DNA of 64,000 nucleotides, taken from the NCBI GenBank assembly GCA_009869945.1, contig WIXG01000032.1, positions 300,473 through 364,472 of the forward strand, in the 5' to 3' direction. The translations under genes were made by a program, and so were the position numbers. Source of the stretch: Mesaphorura yosii. Its lineage: Eukaryota > Arthropoda > Collembola > Poduromorpha > Tullbergiidae. Positions 50,364 to 62,859 of this stretch are shown here, piece after piece. A model generated the notes under the pieces. That model was given only the letters and a program-made list of their open reading frames with translations, had not been told where the DNA came from and ran no database searches. How positions within the stretch are numbered: position 1 is the stretch's first letter; every line of letters begins with the position of its first letter.

Positions 50364-53300
50364 TTCGGCGTCTGCAATTACAACCAAATTGCGTTAGAAA
50401 CGTTGGAGTGGTGAAATAATTGTAATTCTGATTCTGATGGCATGTGATTCCACTCTTTTTATTCGAGCTGCTGCAGCAGAGTGAAGCGTCGACTGCCAAG
50501 TCAGTCGAGTATCGAACGGCCTTCTTCAACGAGTCAAGTTCATGCGGACGGATAAAGTTTGCAAGCAGGAGATTACAGATTAGCTGGTGATGTATGCTGC
50601 CGAGGCAGTGTGCTGGTGCATGTGAATGACACGCAGTGCGTCATGCTGGAATTAGCATTTGGTCAGCATCAGGTGGTTATGTAATTCGTGGCCTCAATTG
50701 CGTGACCGCTTGGGTCTTGTCTTACGCCTTTACACAAGAACATTCGACTTCGACTCGATTGTATTCTCACATGCATACTAATTACCAGTTATTGCCCACA
50801 ATGATACAACGGCGAGATGTAAAGATGCAATTTGTGATGTCGATTCCAGTGCAACAGCTTAAAATAGAAAATCGAACCGGAAAAAGCAATCCAAGACAAA
50901 GCCATAAAAACAAACACATCGGGCATTGAAGCAAAAGAGATCCAAAAGAGAGAATACAAGATCCAATAAAGAAGAAGGCTTCGGCTTTCACGTTCCGACG
51001 ACCAAGCAACGTGCTGCATAAACGGAGCAGAAGCAGAAGCATAAGACAAGCAAATGGCTTTTGTTTGTTTGCCATTTTGCATTATAGAGTCAGTCGTCAG
51101 CACGATTGCATCAGTTCCCTGCGTGCGCGTGCACTAACACAGAAAATAAGTGCACCATGCATTCACATGCAATGCAGATGTTATTTGCCAAAGTTCGGCT
51201 GGCTTTGGTCGTGGGCTCACAAATCACAATTGAGCACAATGCACAACAAAAATCAGAGTCTGGCGACACGTGGCCGGCCAACATCGTCTCATTCGAGCCG
51301 ACGGCGGTGACGTGACGGAGCGAGGACAAAAAGTCGGTGCACTTTTAGAATAATTCAGAAATGTTAAATGATATCAACTCGAATAGAAAGACTCGGATTT
51401 GCTCCATTTTGTACATATTCCCATGTACACGTACGAGATTACGCAACAGAGTGGACAAAGGTCGAGAGATTAGAATTTGTTGAGGGAAATGGTAAATTAA
51501 TGATTAGAGCGCCGCAGATCGTGTGGAAGCGCTTTTGCTTTGCACTGGAAGATTCCAGTGCAAAGCGATAGAGTTTATGACTCTTAAATCGGATTCATGG
51601 GTTGTTAAACCGGACAAGCGTCCTTTGCGGCAAAGTCCGTCAAGGTTTGCCTATTTAGGCCTTGTTACAGTTATTTTCCAGTTTAAAGGTTGACTTGACT
51701 CATCGACCAGAAATAGGAAAAGTACTAGAGCGAAGCGTGACTACAATAACAAAAACCTGTTTTTGTTCATAAATACAAAAGGCTCAAAAGGGAAGCGAAC
51801 AAGCAGTCCAGCCCAGCGAATAACTGCTGAATGATGAAATAATGAAGCCGAGTCAATCGAAACGTTTTTGCCTGATTTGTATGTCTTTGTATGACTTTGT
51901 TCACACTTGCAATTCATGTGTATGATCCCTGGCTAATTTTGATGTAATTCTAAGCACTGACGTTTGCAAACTGCATTATTTCGAGAACATAATAATATTT
52001 CGGCCATTTTTACACCAGCATTTGTAGATTTTGTGTTCCTGACCTTGAAATCCTGACCTATGCTCTTTTCCAGCCATAATCACAGTTCCAAAAGCGGATA
52101 CAAGCAAAATTTGGTTGCTTACCTTTAAATTTCTGCAAAAGCAAACGAAAAACTGTTCTGAATGGAATTTAGTGACCAAACTGAGCTGCTCGTGACTGCG
52201 AAGGATTTGACCTTTGGCGAGTGGAGTTTGAGTGGTGGTGGAGGAACGTCGGAAGAGCGCAAGAGAGAACTGAGCGAACGGTATGGAATGGGTTTTTGTG
52301 CGCTCGGAAGTTGTGCCAACACCCCTCGAAGCGAGAGATTCCGATTCTGTGCACTGAAACACGTGTGGCAAAAGTAAAAAGTACAGGCTCGCATAAAGTC
52401 GAACGTAGAATATTGAACGAAACCTACTACAATTCCAAGCACTCCACTACCACTACCGCTGTCAGCCAGCCTAGGATCAGCACCACCGCACGGTAATGCA
52501 CAGTTTAAAATTAAAATAGCCACGCTGGGTCGGACTGCAAACATGCACAAGAAGTTGCCATTCGAATTAACTTGTTGGCTTGTGGTCGTGACTTACGAAA
52601 ACAACGCGCGCATGCAAAAGAGCCTGTATTATGAATGTGTAATGAGAAACGAATGGTATCCGTATTTCGTAAAAGAGGACAGCATGAGAAAAAAGACAAA
52701 TCTTGCTGATCGCATGGACGTTGCATGTCCATTTCACCCGAAAAGCGGATTGTCCAAGATGCTTGACGCTACTTTTTTGCTAATTTACACTGTGAGGCGA
52801 GGCCATCAGAGTTTTGGAGCCGCATATCGTATTTTTATCCCGACATGCACTTAATTCTTGCCTTGGCATTGCTACTGCTACATGCTCATCTTCGTGCTCA
52901 TTTCATCTCGATCTTGGCAAGAGATCAAGTTTATCATCGTCGTCATCGTGTCATTGCAAACTCGTAGAAAGCGAGACTTGTGATACTGCGGCGATTGAAG
53001 GGCGAGTGATAAGGTTCTCATCCGAGCAGCAGCGGTAGTCGGCTGCCGTTGCATTGACCTACGTAATGGAAGCTCATTCTAGCGACTGGCTCTTGAACAC
53101 GCTCAACTCAAAGACAGAAATTTGAATCGCTCGTTATGAGTCACGATTCCATACAGCAGCAGCCACTCAGCTTGCATTTTGTTGCAAAATTCATGTACAC
53201 GATTGCTATTGCTATTGCCATGTATAGTTAATTAAAACCAAAACCGTGATCAGCAAAAACGGACGATAGACAAGTGGTTCGATCGTCGCGTCAGTGATGC

Positions 53301-54937
53301 TCATTAGTCATTCCGAAGTCGGGCGCAGGAATTAAAAATTCCGAGTCTGCCTCCTTCCTCCTCCTGGTCGTCGTGTCAACTTGGCAGTAGGCGAAAATTT
53401 AACAACTATCTTCATCGACCACGGACCTTTCGTTCTTCGATCTCCAAACCCCAAAACTGCGAAGCCAAGAAATTGTAATCACTTTTGTCATTGGGTCAAG
53501 TTGAGTAATTCGAAGCTCGAAGCCGTGTAAGGTGCCTGGAACAGACGCTGCAGGTGAGTACGTTTATATTAATTTCTGTGCTAGTTGTCTTCTACTGCCC
53601 GTTGCGTTCAAGAGTGAGCCTTCAGATTCAGTTCTAGGCTGGGTCTGATGAGCACATGTGTCTATAGCGAAGTATTAGCAGCTTGAGGCGCATTTTAATT
53701 TCGCGACTTACGCGATGGTAACACTCGTTTCGTTGAAGGCCGCTTGGAACTTATCATCATGCGATTTGTGCCTTGCTATTCCTTATCCTTATCCATTTCT
53801 TATAAGAATCTCAGTTTCGAAGAGCTGCGTTGTGAGAAGTTTGCCTTGCCACCCTGCTGCCTTACATCATCATCTTTTCACAGAGCAGTGTTAATCAGAG
53901 TGGACTTTAAACGAGGTGCCGATAAGCGCCTATTTCTTGGCCTTTACAATCCAGTTTTTTGTGTATGTCCGTGGCGATCCAAACGGATACAGCCTGCCGC
54001 TGTCGAAGCCTTGTCGTTTTTAGCCGTTGGCTGAGCAGCTCGAGTAGACGTGACGCTCAGGCGCAAGTGAGTTTGGAACCATGCTGACCTAAAAATCGAG
54101 TCTTAAGGTCAGAACGTGATTCTGCATTCCTGTGTGCATGGTTAAGCTAGGTTAGGCTCACTCCAGCTGCTCCGTAATTGCAATCAATCTGTCTTTCATC
54201 AACATCCTGCATTGTGATTGTGCGAATAGAATTCACAATAGATCGTAAACAATTCAGATAAACTCCACAAACTAGACAGTGCTGCACCTGCAGGTTAGGG
54301 CTTAGTTTAATTGTCGCGAGATGTGATCCTTGCCGATGCGTCTCCGCTCCTTCGTGTGCCGTGGTTAGTTAATAGTGCGTACAATTAAACTCTTTGTATG
54401 ACTCCGTGGAGGAATGGCCGGACAGCAAAATCCATTCATGACCACGTGTGGTCTTACTACGAGACAGAGTCCAAGCACAGACTCAGTCAGCATTTTTCTC
54501 CGCTGATTCATTACACTCGTGAGTGAGTTTTGTGGATCGTCATTTGAACTTGTTTATCCAAAACATGCTGAATTGGCTCTGATTTGTGGACTCGACCGAT
54601 TGGCGTGTGTATCAGTGGCGTATGTATCGTGTTGAGTGTTGAGTTGGTTGGCATGTGCGCAGGACACAACTTTGAACTTTCCACATAAACCTCCGCCGAG
54701 CTCCGGTTTCTCGCCCAATTTACTGAATACCCATCATCTGTCTTGTGTTTCAGTGACAAGTACCTGATTGGCTATCGCAGAAGACTGAGACTGCGTTCAA
54801 GACTGGACACTGGAAGCTTCATTCCGCACTGCACTTGCATTTACTGGAAACTTTGAACCGTGGCTGACACCTGACGTGTGTTGACTAGCAAGAAGGCGAG
54901 AAGCAAGAGCAAGACGGGGGCAGCGAACAGTCGTAGC
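50364..54937. other. Gene-free region of 4.6 kb
   Basis: Aldolase promoter and 5' UTR at the left, RNFT 5' region at the right. Short frames (for example 53744-54034) have no domain or splice support. The only structural feature I see is a perfect inverted repeat at 51537-51566. Confidence 0.5.
51537..51566. repeat. Perfect 14-bp inverted repeat with 2-base loop
   Basis: GCTTTGCACTGGAA, then GA, then its exact reverse complement TTCCAGTGCAAAGC. The arms match at all 14 positions. The loop is too small for a microRNA precursor. It could be a cruciform, a binding site for a dimer, or a transposon end relic. Confidence 0.85.
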
Positions 54938-57429
54938 ATGTCAAACCCAAACACCCACGACGACTTGGGTGGCCCAACTCAATCGTCCGCCAGTGCAAGC
55001 ACAAGTCGTGGGCCTCACCGTGAGATAGACATTGAGGTTAGCGGCGGAGGCGACCCTCCCGAGCCCATGCCGACCGAAGGAGGTGGTGGCGGTGCCAGTC
55101 GTCCCTGGCGACTCGACTTTGACCTGAACTTTGACCCCAGCTGGCTGGTGTCCCGCAACGGGACTGGCGTGAGACAGTTTCAGGGCCCATTGTCCATGCT
55201 GAATGATTGGGTCCGCAGCAGTATTCCCGGAAGCTCCGGCTCGCAGCCCGCGACGATGGCTGCAGCGGACACTCGCCGAGGATCAACGACCTCTGTCAGC
55301 CCAGGCGGTGCAGATGCTCCAGGCAACGGTGTTGACACGACGCAACCCTGCCCCCACGCAAGCAGCAGCACAAGACTGAGTGGTCGCCGCGTGACTCCTC
55401 CACATCATCACCACCATCGCAGATCATCCGCCGCTGAAGTTGAGCACGACGATGGTGAGAGCATTTTTTCACCACGCCGCGAATGCCTCTTTCCAATGCA
55501 AACGTGTACTTGATGTTAATAATTTGCATTTTATGACGCCATTTGCATTAGAAAATTCTGCCAGCGACTCGCAAGCATTTATCGTGGACATGGGCTCCGG
55601 AAACGGCTGGAACAATAACTCTCCAGAGGAATCTCGTGTAGCACCGGGCGCAAGGAGCGGGCGGGAGCCGAGCACCCCCGTCGAGAGCCCCACGAGCGAC
55701 ATTGCACCCAGTGACATTAACCGACTGCGACAGAGCCCCGAAGCCCGAGCGCTGATTCAGATAATTGAAAGATACACCCCCTTTGTCCTGATCCTCTTTA
55801 TAAAGGTAAACAACTCAATCCGCGTACTTTAAGACAGTCCTTGCAGCATAGCAGAAAGAGAGATTTCAAGGGATTTAGAAAGTAGCGTTGACATGGAATA
55901 TTTTTGATTGCACATTTTCAAATATACACGCGCGCACGCAAATAGTCGGCCGTCGTAAACAAACGTAGTTTTAGATTAATAATTTGACTCAAGCCTAATA
56001 ATTATTCATTCTAATAATTTAAATGGAATTGCCTCCTTAGTAAATTGTTTTCCCTGTGACTGGAATCGAATTAAGAACTTGTAATTGATAATGGACAATG
56101 CTGGAGTGATTTGGTTGTCGGAGCACGATTTGCACGAATTCCGGGCCGCGTTCATGTATCATCGCAGAGCGACTGTACTCGCTGCGTTTGATTATGTACT
56201 TCGCATCGCAGAGGTGGTTGGATCATTTATCGTTTATCACATTTTGAAGAATGATCGTCTCGTGTATTTCAGGGCATCTTCGACCATGGTAGTGGGATTC
56301 TGTGTTTCTTGGCCCTTCTCATCACATTTAGTCATGCGAATTCCTTATTCAAAAAAGAAGTGGCGAAGCAAGGGAAACGAAACATCTTCTACGTCGCGAT
56401 GATCGTTGTGAATTTGCTCATCTGTATCTCCTTCATGTACTACGTCTTCGACGACCAGAAATTGTATCCAGCGTAAGTGACGACAGTTCAGAGAGTCGAT
56501 GTGACCAGAGGCTGGACTAGACTAAAAGAGACATTTGTGACCTGTCCTCTATTCCTTTTGCAGGCTAGGATTCATGCACACGAATGTGGAGATTGACAAC
56601 ATCTGGGCTCTGCTTTGGGTTGTCGGAGTCACGGATTATATTGCCAAATTTTTGACCATCATCGCAAAGTGCGTTTTCCTCGCACTTCCTGAAGCAATTA
56701 CCCCATTTCAGAAAAGGGTAAGCTCACTTATAACTTTGCACCCGGAGTGCCATAGACATCAAACATGTCAACATGTGATTTTGTCTATGCTCAGGGCAAA
56801 TTCTACCTGTTTGTCGAGCAGACTGGACAGCTTTACAGATGCATGCTTCCACTCCATCCCTACTTTCTTTTCCTGTTTGACTCCTACGACGGAACTCTGC
56901 AAGTCTTCGGATTCATTCTGACTGGCGTCTACATTCTCTTCAAAATTGGTGATATACTTCAACGCCTCAAAGCATGGCGACTCGCATTCCATAAAATGCT
57001 GCAGCAAACGGTAAGAATTCGTGGACAAATTGGTGGTGTACAGTGCAGTGGCGGCAGGAGAAAGGCAGTAGTAATTTCGGGCAATTGCTTACCACATTCT
57101 TGTATGCAGCACTACGGGTTTCCTCCGACTGAAGAGCAGCTGGCCAACGTGGGAGGTCACTGTCCCATCTGTCATGACAGCTTCTCGCACCCGACCCGGC
57201 TCTCTTGCACGGTAAGTCAGATTCTGTACAATGGATTTAAGAATTTATGCATAATGGAAACTTTTATTATGTATTCCTTTATTTTTTTAAATTTTAGCAC
57301 ATATTTTGTGAGGAGTGTGTGTCGACTTGGTTCGACAGAGAGCGCACGTGCCCCATGTGCAGAGCGAAGGTGGTGGACGACCCGGCCTACCGAGACGGAT
57401 CAACAACGCACTTTATCCAGCTCTTCTAA
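54938..57429 (+). CDS. RING finger and transmembrane E3 ligase (RNFT-type)
   Basis: Seven exons: 54938-55454, 55552-55805, 56273-56472, 56564-56717, 56795-57010, 57110-57211, 57298-57429, giving 524 residues in phase. The N-terminal 240 residues are disordered, Ser/Pro/Gly-rich with a six-His run. Then come several membrane segments ([68 protein letters not shown] and [18 protein letters not shown]). The C-terminal RING starts [10 protein letters not shown] and continues [21 protein letters not shown]. This order matches RNFT1/RNFT2 (RNFT1 acts in ER-associated degradation; family knowledge). The start ATG at 54938 is the first in frame; an upstream coding exon is possible because the frame stays open through an acceptor-like TTGACTAG near 54890. 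AATAAA at 57711-57716. Confidence 0.92.
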
Positions 57430-57710
57430 ACTTGAGCGACCTTATCTTTAACCAAAACCATACGAGTGTATTTTAGGCTAAACTCTATTTTCTACACTGG
57501 CAACCCCAAAGCAAGAACGATTCAAATGGAACGTAGGATAACCAATGGCAGACTCTTCGTAGGCGTGCGCGCGCCTTCACTGGCGCTTTATGTGACGCTA
57601 ACGCTTCTTCCTGTTTGTCTCTACAAGTGATCGCTTTCAGTGCTACTGACGTCGGGTGCACAAATTAATTGCGCACTTATTCATGTACTTGATCCTGTGC
57701 AATTTTATCG

Positions 57711-57716
57711 AATAAA
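57711..57716 (+). promoter_or_regulatory. RNFT poly(A) signal
   Basis: AATAAA about 280 bases after the RNFT stop codon. The minus-strand AATAAA of the ARL6IP4-like gene lies at 57760-57765, so the two converging transcripts probably end within a few tens of bases or overlap. Confidence 0.6.
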
Positions 57717-57759
57717 ATAATTGTGCAAATGCCCACGTATCGACTTAAGGCCAGAGTGA

Positions 57760-57765
57760 TTTATT
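57760..57765 (-). promoter_or_regulatory. ARL6IP4-like poly(A) signal
   Basis: Minus-strand AATAAA about 355 bases after the stop codon of the ARL6IP4-like gene, facing the RNFT signal. Confidence 0.5.
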
Positions 57766-58119
57766 TCTGGACGCATGCTGATACGACTCTCAGTTGGATA
57801 TAAATACATGCATCAATAGAATAGAGCTCTTATCTTTAGACTACGATAGGAGGTTAGGGTCAAGGAGGAAAGAGAGGTTTTGCATATCTGAGGTATTAAA
57901 TTCGAAAAGTTATAAATGTAAATTAAGGAAGAAAGGTGATACATAAAGTGCAGAGTGGATTGTCGAAACTCGTAATTAAACTCTGGAGTAAGAAATGATT
58001 CATACGTTCGAAACACAGCACACGACAGAAGATAAACGAGTACAAGTAACCGAAAGACCAGAAAACAATTTCACAATTAAGGAATTAAGTTTGGTTTTGC
58101 ACATTAAGGATTCGACCGT

Positions 58120-60027
58120 CTAGAACTTCTTGTAGAGGGTGCGATCGGCAAAGTAGTCGCCATCCGCCTTGGTCGCTTTACGATTGATTTCCTTTTGTCT
58201 CTGACGACTCACGGCCTCTTCGATTATTTCCCCCTCGCCACGGACGAGTCTGCCAAATTCAAACAGATTGATAAGGCAATGCAAATGCAGAAGTTACAGT
58301 ACTGCTACTCCCGTGTCTCACCTGACGCGACCCGACTCAGGGTCGAACACCCTTCTGATGGTGTTCTGCTTCTTCTCATACTCCTCCTTCGTCATGGGCT
58401 TCAAATGCGCTCGCAACATCTTCCGCTCCTCCGAAATTTCCTCGTCTTGTGTACGGCTCTTCTTTTTGGGGGGTTTAGGAGACTCTGTCTCCTTGCGCTT
58501 GGCTCCTGCAGTGGTGGAGACAGAAGGAGCTGCCAGTAACGCCTGCTGTGCTTGAACAAACAACCCGTCTTCCTCGTTGCTGCGGGACGAGGCAGCGGTC
58601 ATCGAAGCCGCGACTGTCGCAGCTGCAGCGGTTTCTTTGGCGATTTTCCTCCTCGCAGCCCTCACCTCCTTCTTCAACTTCCTTGCCTTGCGAAGCTTCT
58701 TGGCCACTTTCCTCTTCAGTGCCTTCTTCTTCTTCTTCGAACTGCGCTTCTTTTTGCCATGTTTCTTCCCCTTCTTGCGCTTATGCAGATCTTTGTCCAG
58801 AATTTCGTTGCTCGAGTCGCTGGAGTCGGAGCTGGACGACGAGTCGCTGCTACTGCTGCTGTCACTGTCACTGCTGCTGCTGCTCGAGCTACTGGACGAG
58901 GACGACGAACTGCTGGAACTGCTGGAGGAACTGGAGCTCCGACCCTTTTTTCCCTTTCTCTTCTTCTTCTGCTTCTTCTCGACGAGTAAATTCTTTCCAT
59001 CCGGAAAAGAGTTGGAGCTCTTTGACGATTTGCTTGCGGACAAAGTGGGCTGGAACTTTTGTACTGTGGCCGCTGGTGCAGTTGGAGAAACTGCCGGCGG
59101 AAGCTTTTGCAGGTGATGCCGCTGATTGAGTGCCATGTCTGGGCCCGTTCGCTCGTCCTCTCGATCCGGTCGTTCTTCAGGAGTCCTCGGTGATGGGCTC
59201 TTTTGCTTGCGCTGTGGTTTCGAGTCATTCCTCTCCCGATCCCGCCTCTCTTCTCGGTCCCTGCCTCTTTGGTCGCTGTACGATTTTTGGTTCTCACCAT
59301 TGACTTGGTATCTGATCCCACTTTGGTTGTCCGAGTTGCGCCTTCTTCGTTGGTTCCCTTGGTTTTGGTTGGTGTAGTTACTGTAGCGTTGGTTCTGGTA
59401 GTTGTCTCTGTCCCGCTCCCTGTTATCAAATCGCTGACCTCGATTGCTGTTCCCATTATTGTTGGTTTGATTGTTCCATCGACGACGATTATTATTGTTG
59501 TAACCCCGATTGTTGTTATTGTTTTGCCGTCGAATGTTGTTGTTACCGCCGGTGTAGTAAACCCTTCCGCCTCCGTCACTGTCACGGGTGAATCGCCTGT
59601 CTCGATCGCGGTCACGCTTGTCACCGTCACCGTAACTCTTCACCTCGTCCATGCGGCTTCGCTCTGCAGACAAATAAGAGACTCGTAAATGGCTGGTTCA
59701 GAATCCTGTATGGAATTCACCGTTGAGAGAAATCTTACGCCGGTCTTCTCCGTCGTTGACAGAGCCTCCTGACCTGCTACGGTCATCCAGACTGCGCCTT
59801 TGGCGAGCGTCGTCGTCACTTCTCCACTCGCCAGGACTTCGTGAGGGCGATCGAGACTTCCCCTCGTCGATGGATGAGCCCCGCCCGTGCATTCCATCTT
59901 CGCCCTGACTGTCCTGCAGGTTGAGGCCGTCGTCGCCCGGTCGGTACTGCGTTGGCAACTCCTCGTTGTCCGTGTCGGGTGGAGGATACGGCGGAGTGCG
60001 GGGAATCACTACTGGCGACGTCGACAT
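58120..60027 (-). CDS. ARL6IP4 / SRp25-like splicing-associated protein
   Basis: Three exons in transcript order 60027-59739, 59663-58322, 58249-58120, giving 586 residues in phase. The N-terminal part is acidic and Arg/Ser-rich. Next comes an Asn/Arg-rich stretch with NNNN runs, then an RD/RS section, a long poly-Ser tract, and a Lys block (KKKKKALKRKVAKKLRKA). The conserved C-terminal domain is LKPMTKEEYEKKQNTIRRVF, then ESGRVRLVRGEGEIIEEAVS and EINRKATKADGDYF, the hallmark of ARL6IP4 (SRp25). Human ARL6IP4 is a nuclear speckle/nucleolar protein linked to splicing. This one is much longer than the human protein because of the low-complexity N-terminal part. Confidence 0.9.
58805..58945 (-). 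repeat. Poly-serine coding tract
   Basis: About 45 residues, nearly all Ser with scattered Asp, coded by mixed TCC/TCG/AGC/AGT codons in the ARL6IP4-like gene. Mixed codons mean the Ser run is kept at protein level rather than being a fresh microsatellite. Confidence 0.8.
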
Positions 60028-62654
60028 GGCGGGCTCGAAAGATTCAGACCTGAAATAGACAGTGTGATTACGACTACGTCAGCTAAAATTCGATTCAGCT
60101 TTGTTACTATCTTTAGTATTACGCTCTAAGGCATGTTAACCGGCGAGACCACATTCATCTTCTGCACCAGTTCATGCAGGCACTTAGCTAAATAAAGCAG
60201 ACGAATAATACCTTGTCTGTCCGAATTTGATTCTGTCCATGAATAGTCGAGCAGACAATCGAGACCGACCGAACAATATTGTCTTACGTAAATGCATTAT
60301 AGAAATTTTGAAACAAAATCATATCGATGTCGAATGTGGATCTCGCGAGACGATCCACACAGATTGATCCAGCGTTCGTTCTGTTCGGATGAAAGAGAAA
60401 TTCACCGTGACTGACCACCGTGCGAAGGCGCCCAGATTTTGCATTGACTTATCATTCCACTCAAAACAATAATGAAATGCTGCTGCGGGCTTGATCGTTC
60501 CTTGTTGGTCTCATTGTGAGAGATTCTTGTTCAGACAGCGTGGAAACATCCACCATTTCCACAACAATCTCGGGGATTTGATTCATTAGCAGCAGTGAGC
60601 CACACACGAAGTGTGTCGATTCTCGATCGCAAAGGTCGCGCCAGAGTCAATGTGATATTTACGAGAGCGCGACAGAGCCAAGCGCAGCACGCCTATCTCC
60701 ATTGTGAATTATACGAAGGTTGTCACGCGATGGAACAACACATCAGTGGACTAACGACAACCGAAGCTTTGGGATTGACGGTGCTGAAATGGTCAAGAAA
60801 ATAATGGAGAGTGGGAATGGCGCCTTATCCATTACCAATTGCCTGCCATCGCCATCGGGGAGGCTGGTCACAACTGAGCCCCTAAACTACTTGTAAATTG
60901 GACCCTCAGGTCACACAAACTCACCTTTTGCAGTTGGTTGAACTATAAAGTGAACGCGAGACTCTTCCACAAAGTCCGAGTGTCCACAAGTTCGCAGAGC
61001 ACCGTGTCCAAAAACTTGACGAGGAAAAACGACTAGAAGCTGTTTCTTTGGCGTAGTTGGCTTTATTGCCAAGACACTAAAATTGGTCGACGAAATAACA
61101 GTTGCTGAGGCGCAGGCGATTGCGAATGGGCACGCTTGAACAACGACGTGATTAATTTCGATAATTGCAGGGCGCATTCGACTTCACCTCTTCCAAGTAC
61201 AAAAGTCCGTGACCGAAAAATAAAAATAAGCTGTATAGGCAAGAAAATGAAGGTCCACCCATCGGACGCGGACGTCGCAAAAGACAACACAAAGTAATAA
61301 CGTTCCGGGCAATACATACATTTTTCTTTGCATAACGACAGGGACAAGTGACATGTTAATTTTTAATGAGGTGGAAATAATAGGCCACGCAGAGTGGCAG
61401 ACTGCTAGCCGAGTTATGAGTTATCGATTTATGTTACAATTTGGTGCTTGTTCTATCGGCAAACGAATCGCAATGCGGAAATTGGTTCCAGTTCCAGCAG
61501 CAATGCCTTCAGTTCAGCATGTCGCAGGTTTTGGTAGTCTATAATCGTATGCTATGAAAACAACCTTTAAACTTACCAAAATCACCAGTCACAAGTCGGA
61601 TAACTTTTTAAGCATATGTTTTGTAGTCCAACTTCCAACACGGTGCCGATCGGGGCTTGTGGAACAAAACAGACTGAAGGATTACGAAGAAATTATGGCG
61701 TCCTGAAATGGAAAAATCCAGTTCAAATTTTAGATCTTTAATTCTCTAGAACTACAGCTCGTAAGCTACCTGCCCTTGCAACTTGAACCATCCGCAGTGT
61801 ATTTGCCATTCTTAATACAAATTACAACTGGTTTTCACTAACCTAAGTTACCGTCGTATTCGGCTATCGTTTCGGCATGCTTAAATAGTGGATAAACAGT
61901 GAATTCTCCTTTTACCTACCTTCCTCTTCTACTGACTGGTCCACCACAATTTCCAAGGAGATAGATGGGGACGAGTAAACATTATGAACCTGAATAAGAG
62001 AATCGACGGCGTCACGTCATCAACCGTCGGCACCGGCGTGCGTGATCGATACTTGATTCGTGTATTCTTAACTTTTAGATTTCTAACCGATGATGCTAAT
62101 CACAATCACACTTCGCATTAAAACGCCGAGTGTTGTAAGCCAGATGCTCCGCACTGTGCTGTATTGATCACAGCAACAATTACTCAATTACTTAAAACTA
62201 AATAAGTACAGTCGAGTAAAGGAAACATACGCGGCCTCTTCGGACCCGAGTCCCACTTCCTCCTACGTCGCGTATTCGAATTGGAGAACGTGAATACAGC
62301 AAAACAGCAGCCGCAGCAGAGTCAGACACGGCGACGCTTCGCTCGTCTTTGTGTACGTCGCGATTGAATACTCCAAGCGAGCTGGCTTTTCATTAAATTC
62401 CACAGCCAAGGACGGTGATTTCGATGATCAGTCAAATTAATACGTAAATGCGTCGCTGCTTTGGCAGTTTCTGGTCGTTCATCCCTACTCGTTGAATCCG
62501 ATGTGGATGAGGAAATTGTAATCCACCAAAGCACAGCTGTCTTAATTGGGTTGGAGGAAGTTGTAAACTGAAATTCTAAAATTAATGCCTGCTCAGATCG
62601 TGCACTTCACTTACTTTCCTCACTGATTATCTTCGTGCAGGAAAACGATTCGAA
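60028..62654. other. Intergenic region, 2.6 kb
   Basis: Promoter side of the ARL6IP4-like gene at the left. No coding exon, RNA gene or mobile element is recognised; frames present are short and without support. Confidence 0.5.
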
Positions 62655-62859
62655 ATGGAAACTACGACAAGTGATGAATTTAATCTTGACCGGCTGCGAC
62701 GTATTATGGACCACATCGACTTGGCACACACAGACTTCAGCATCTCAATGACGAGATCGGACGAATAATAATGAAACCGAGTTGATCTCATCAGTCAGTC
62801 GTTGTCATTGCAGAAAGAGCCGTGCCAGAGCCAGCTGCAAAGCAGCCTACGCACGCCGA

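Noticed and set aside
51537-51566. Hairpin as a microRNA precursor
   Set aside because: The loop is only two bases and the stem 14 pairs, too small for Drosha and Dicer processing.
58577-59129. Leu/Phe-rich or Cys/Ser-rich plus-strand frames over the ARL6IP4-like gene
   Set aside because: Complement of Lys and Ser tracts; no independent start context or splice sites.
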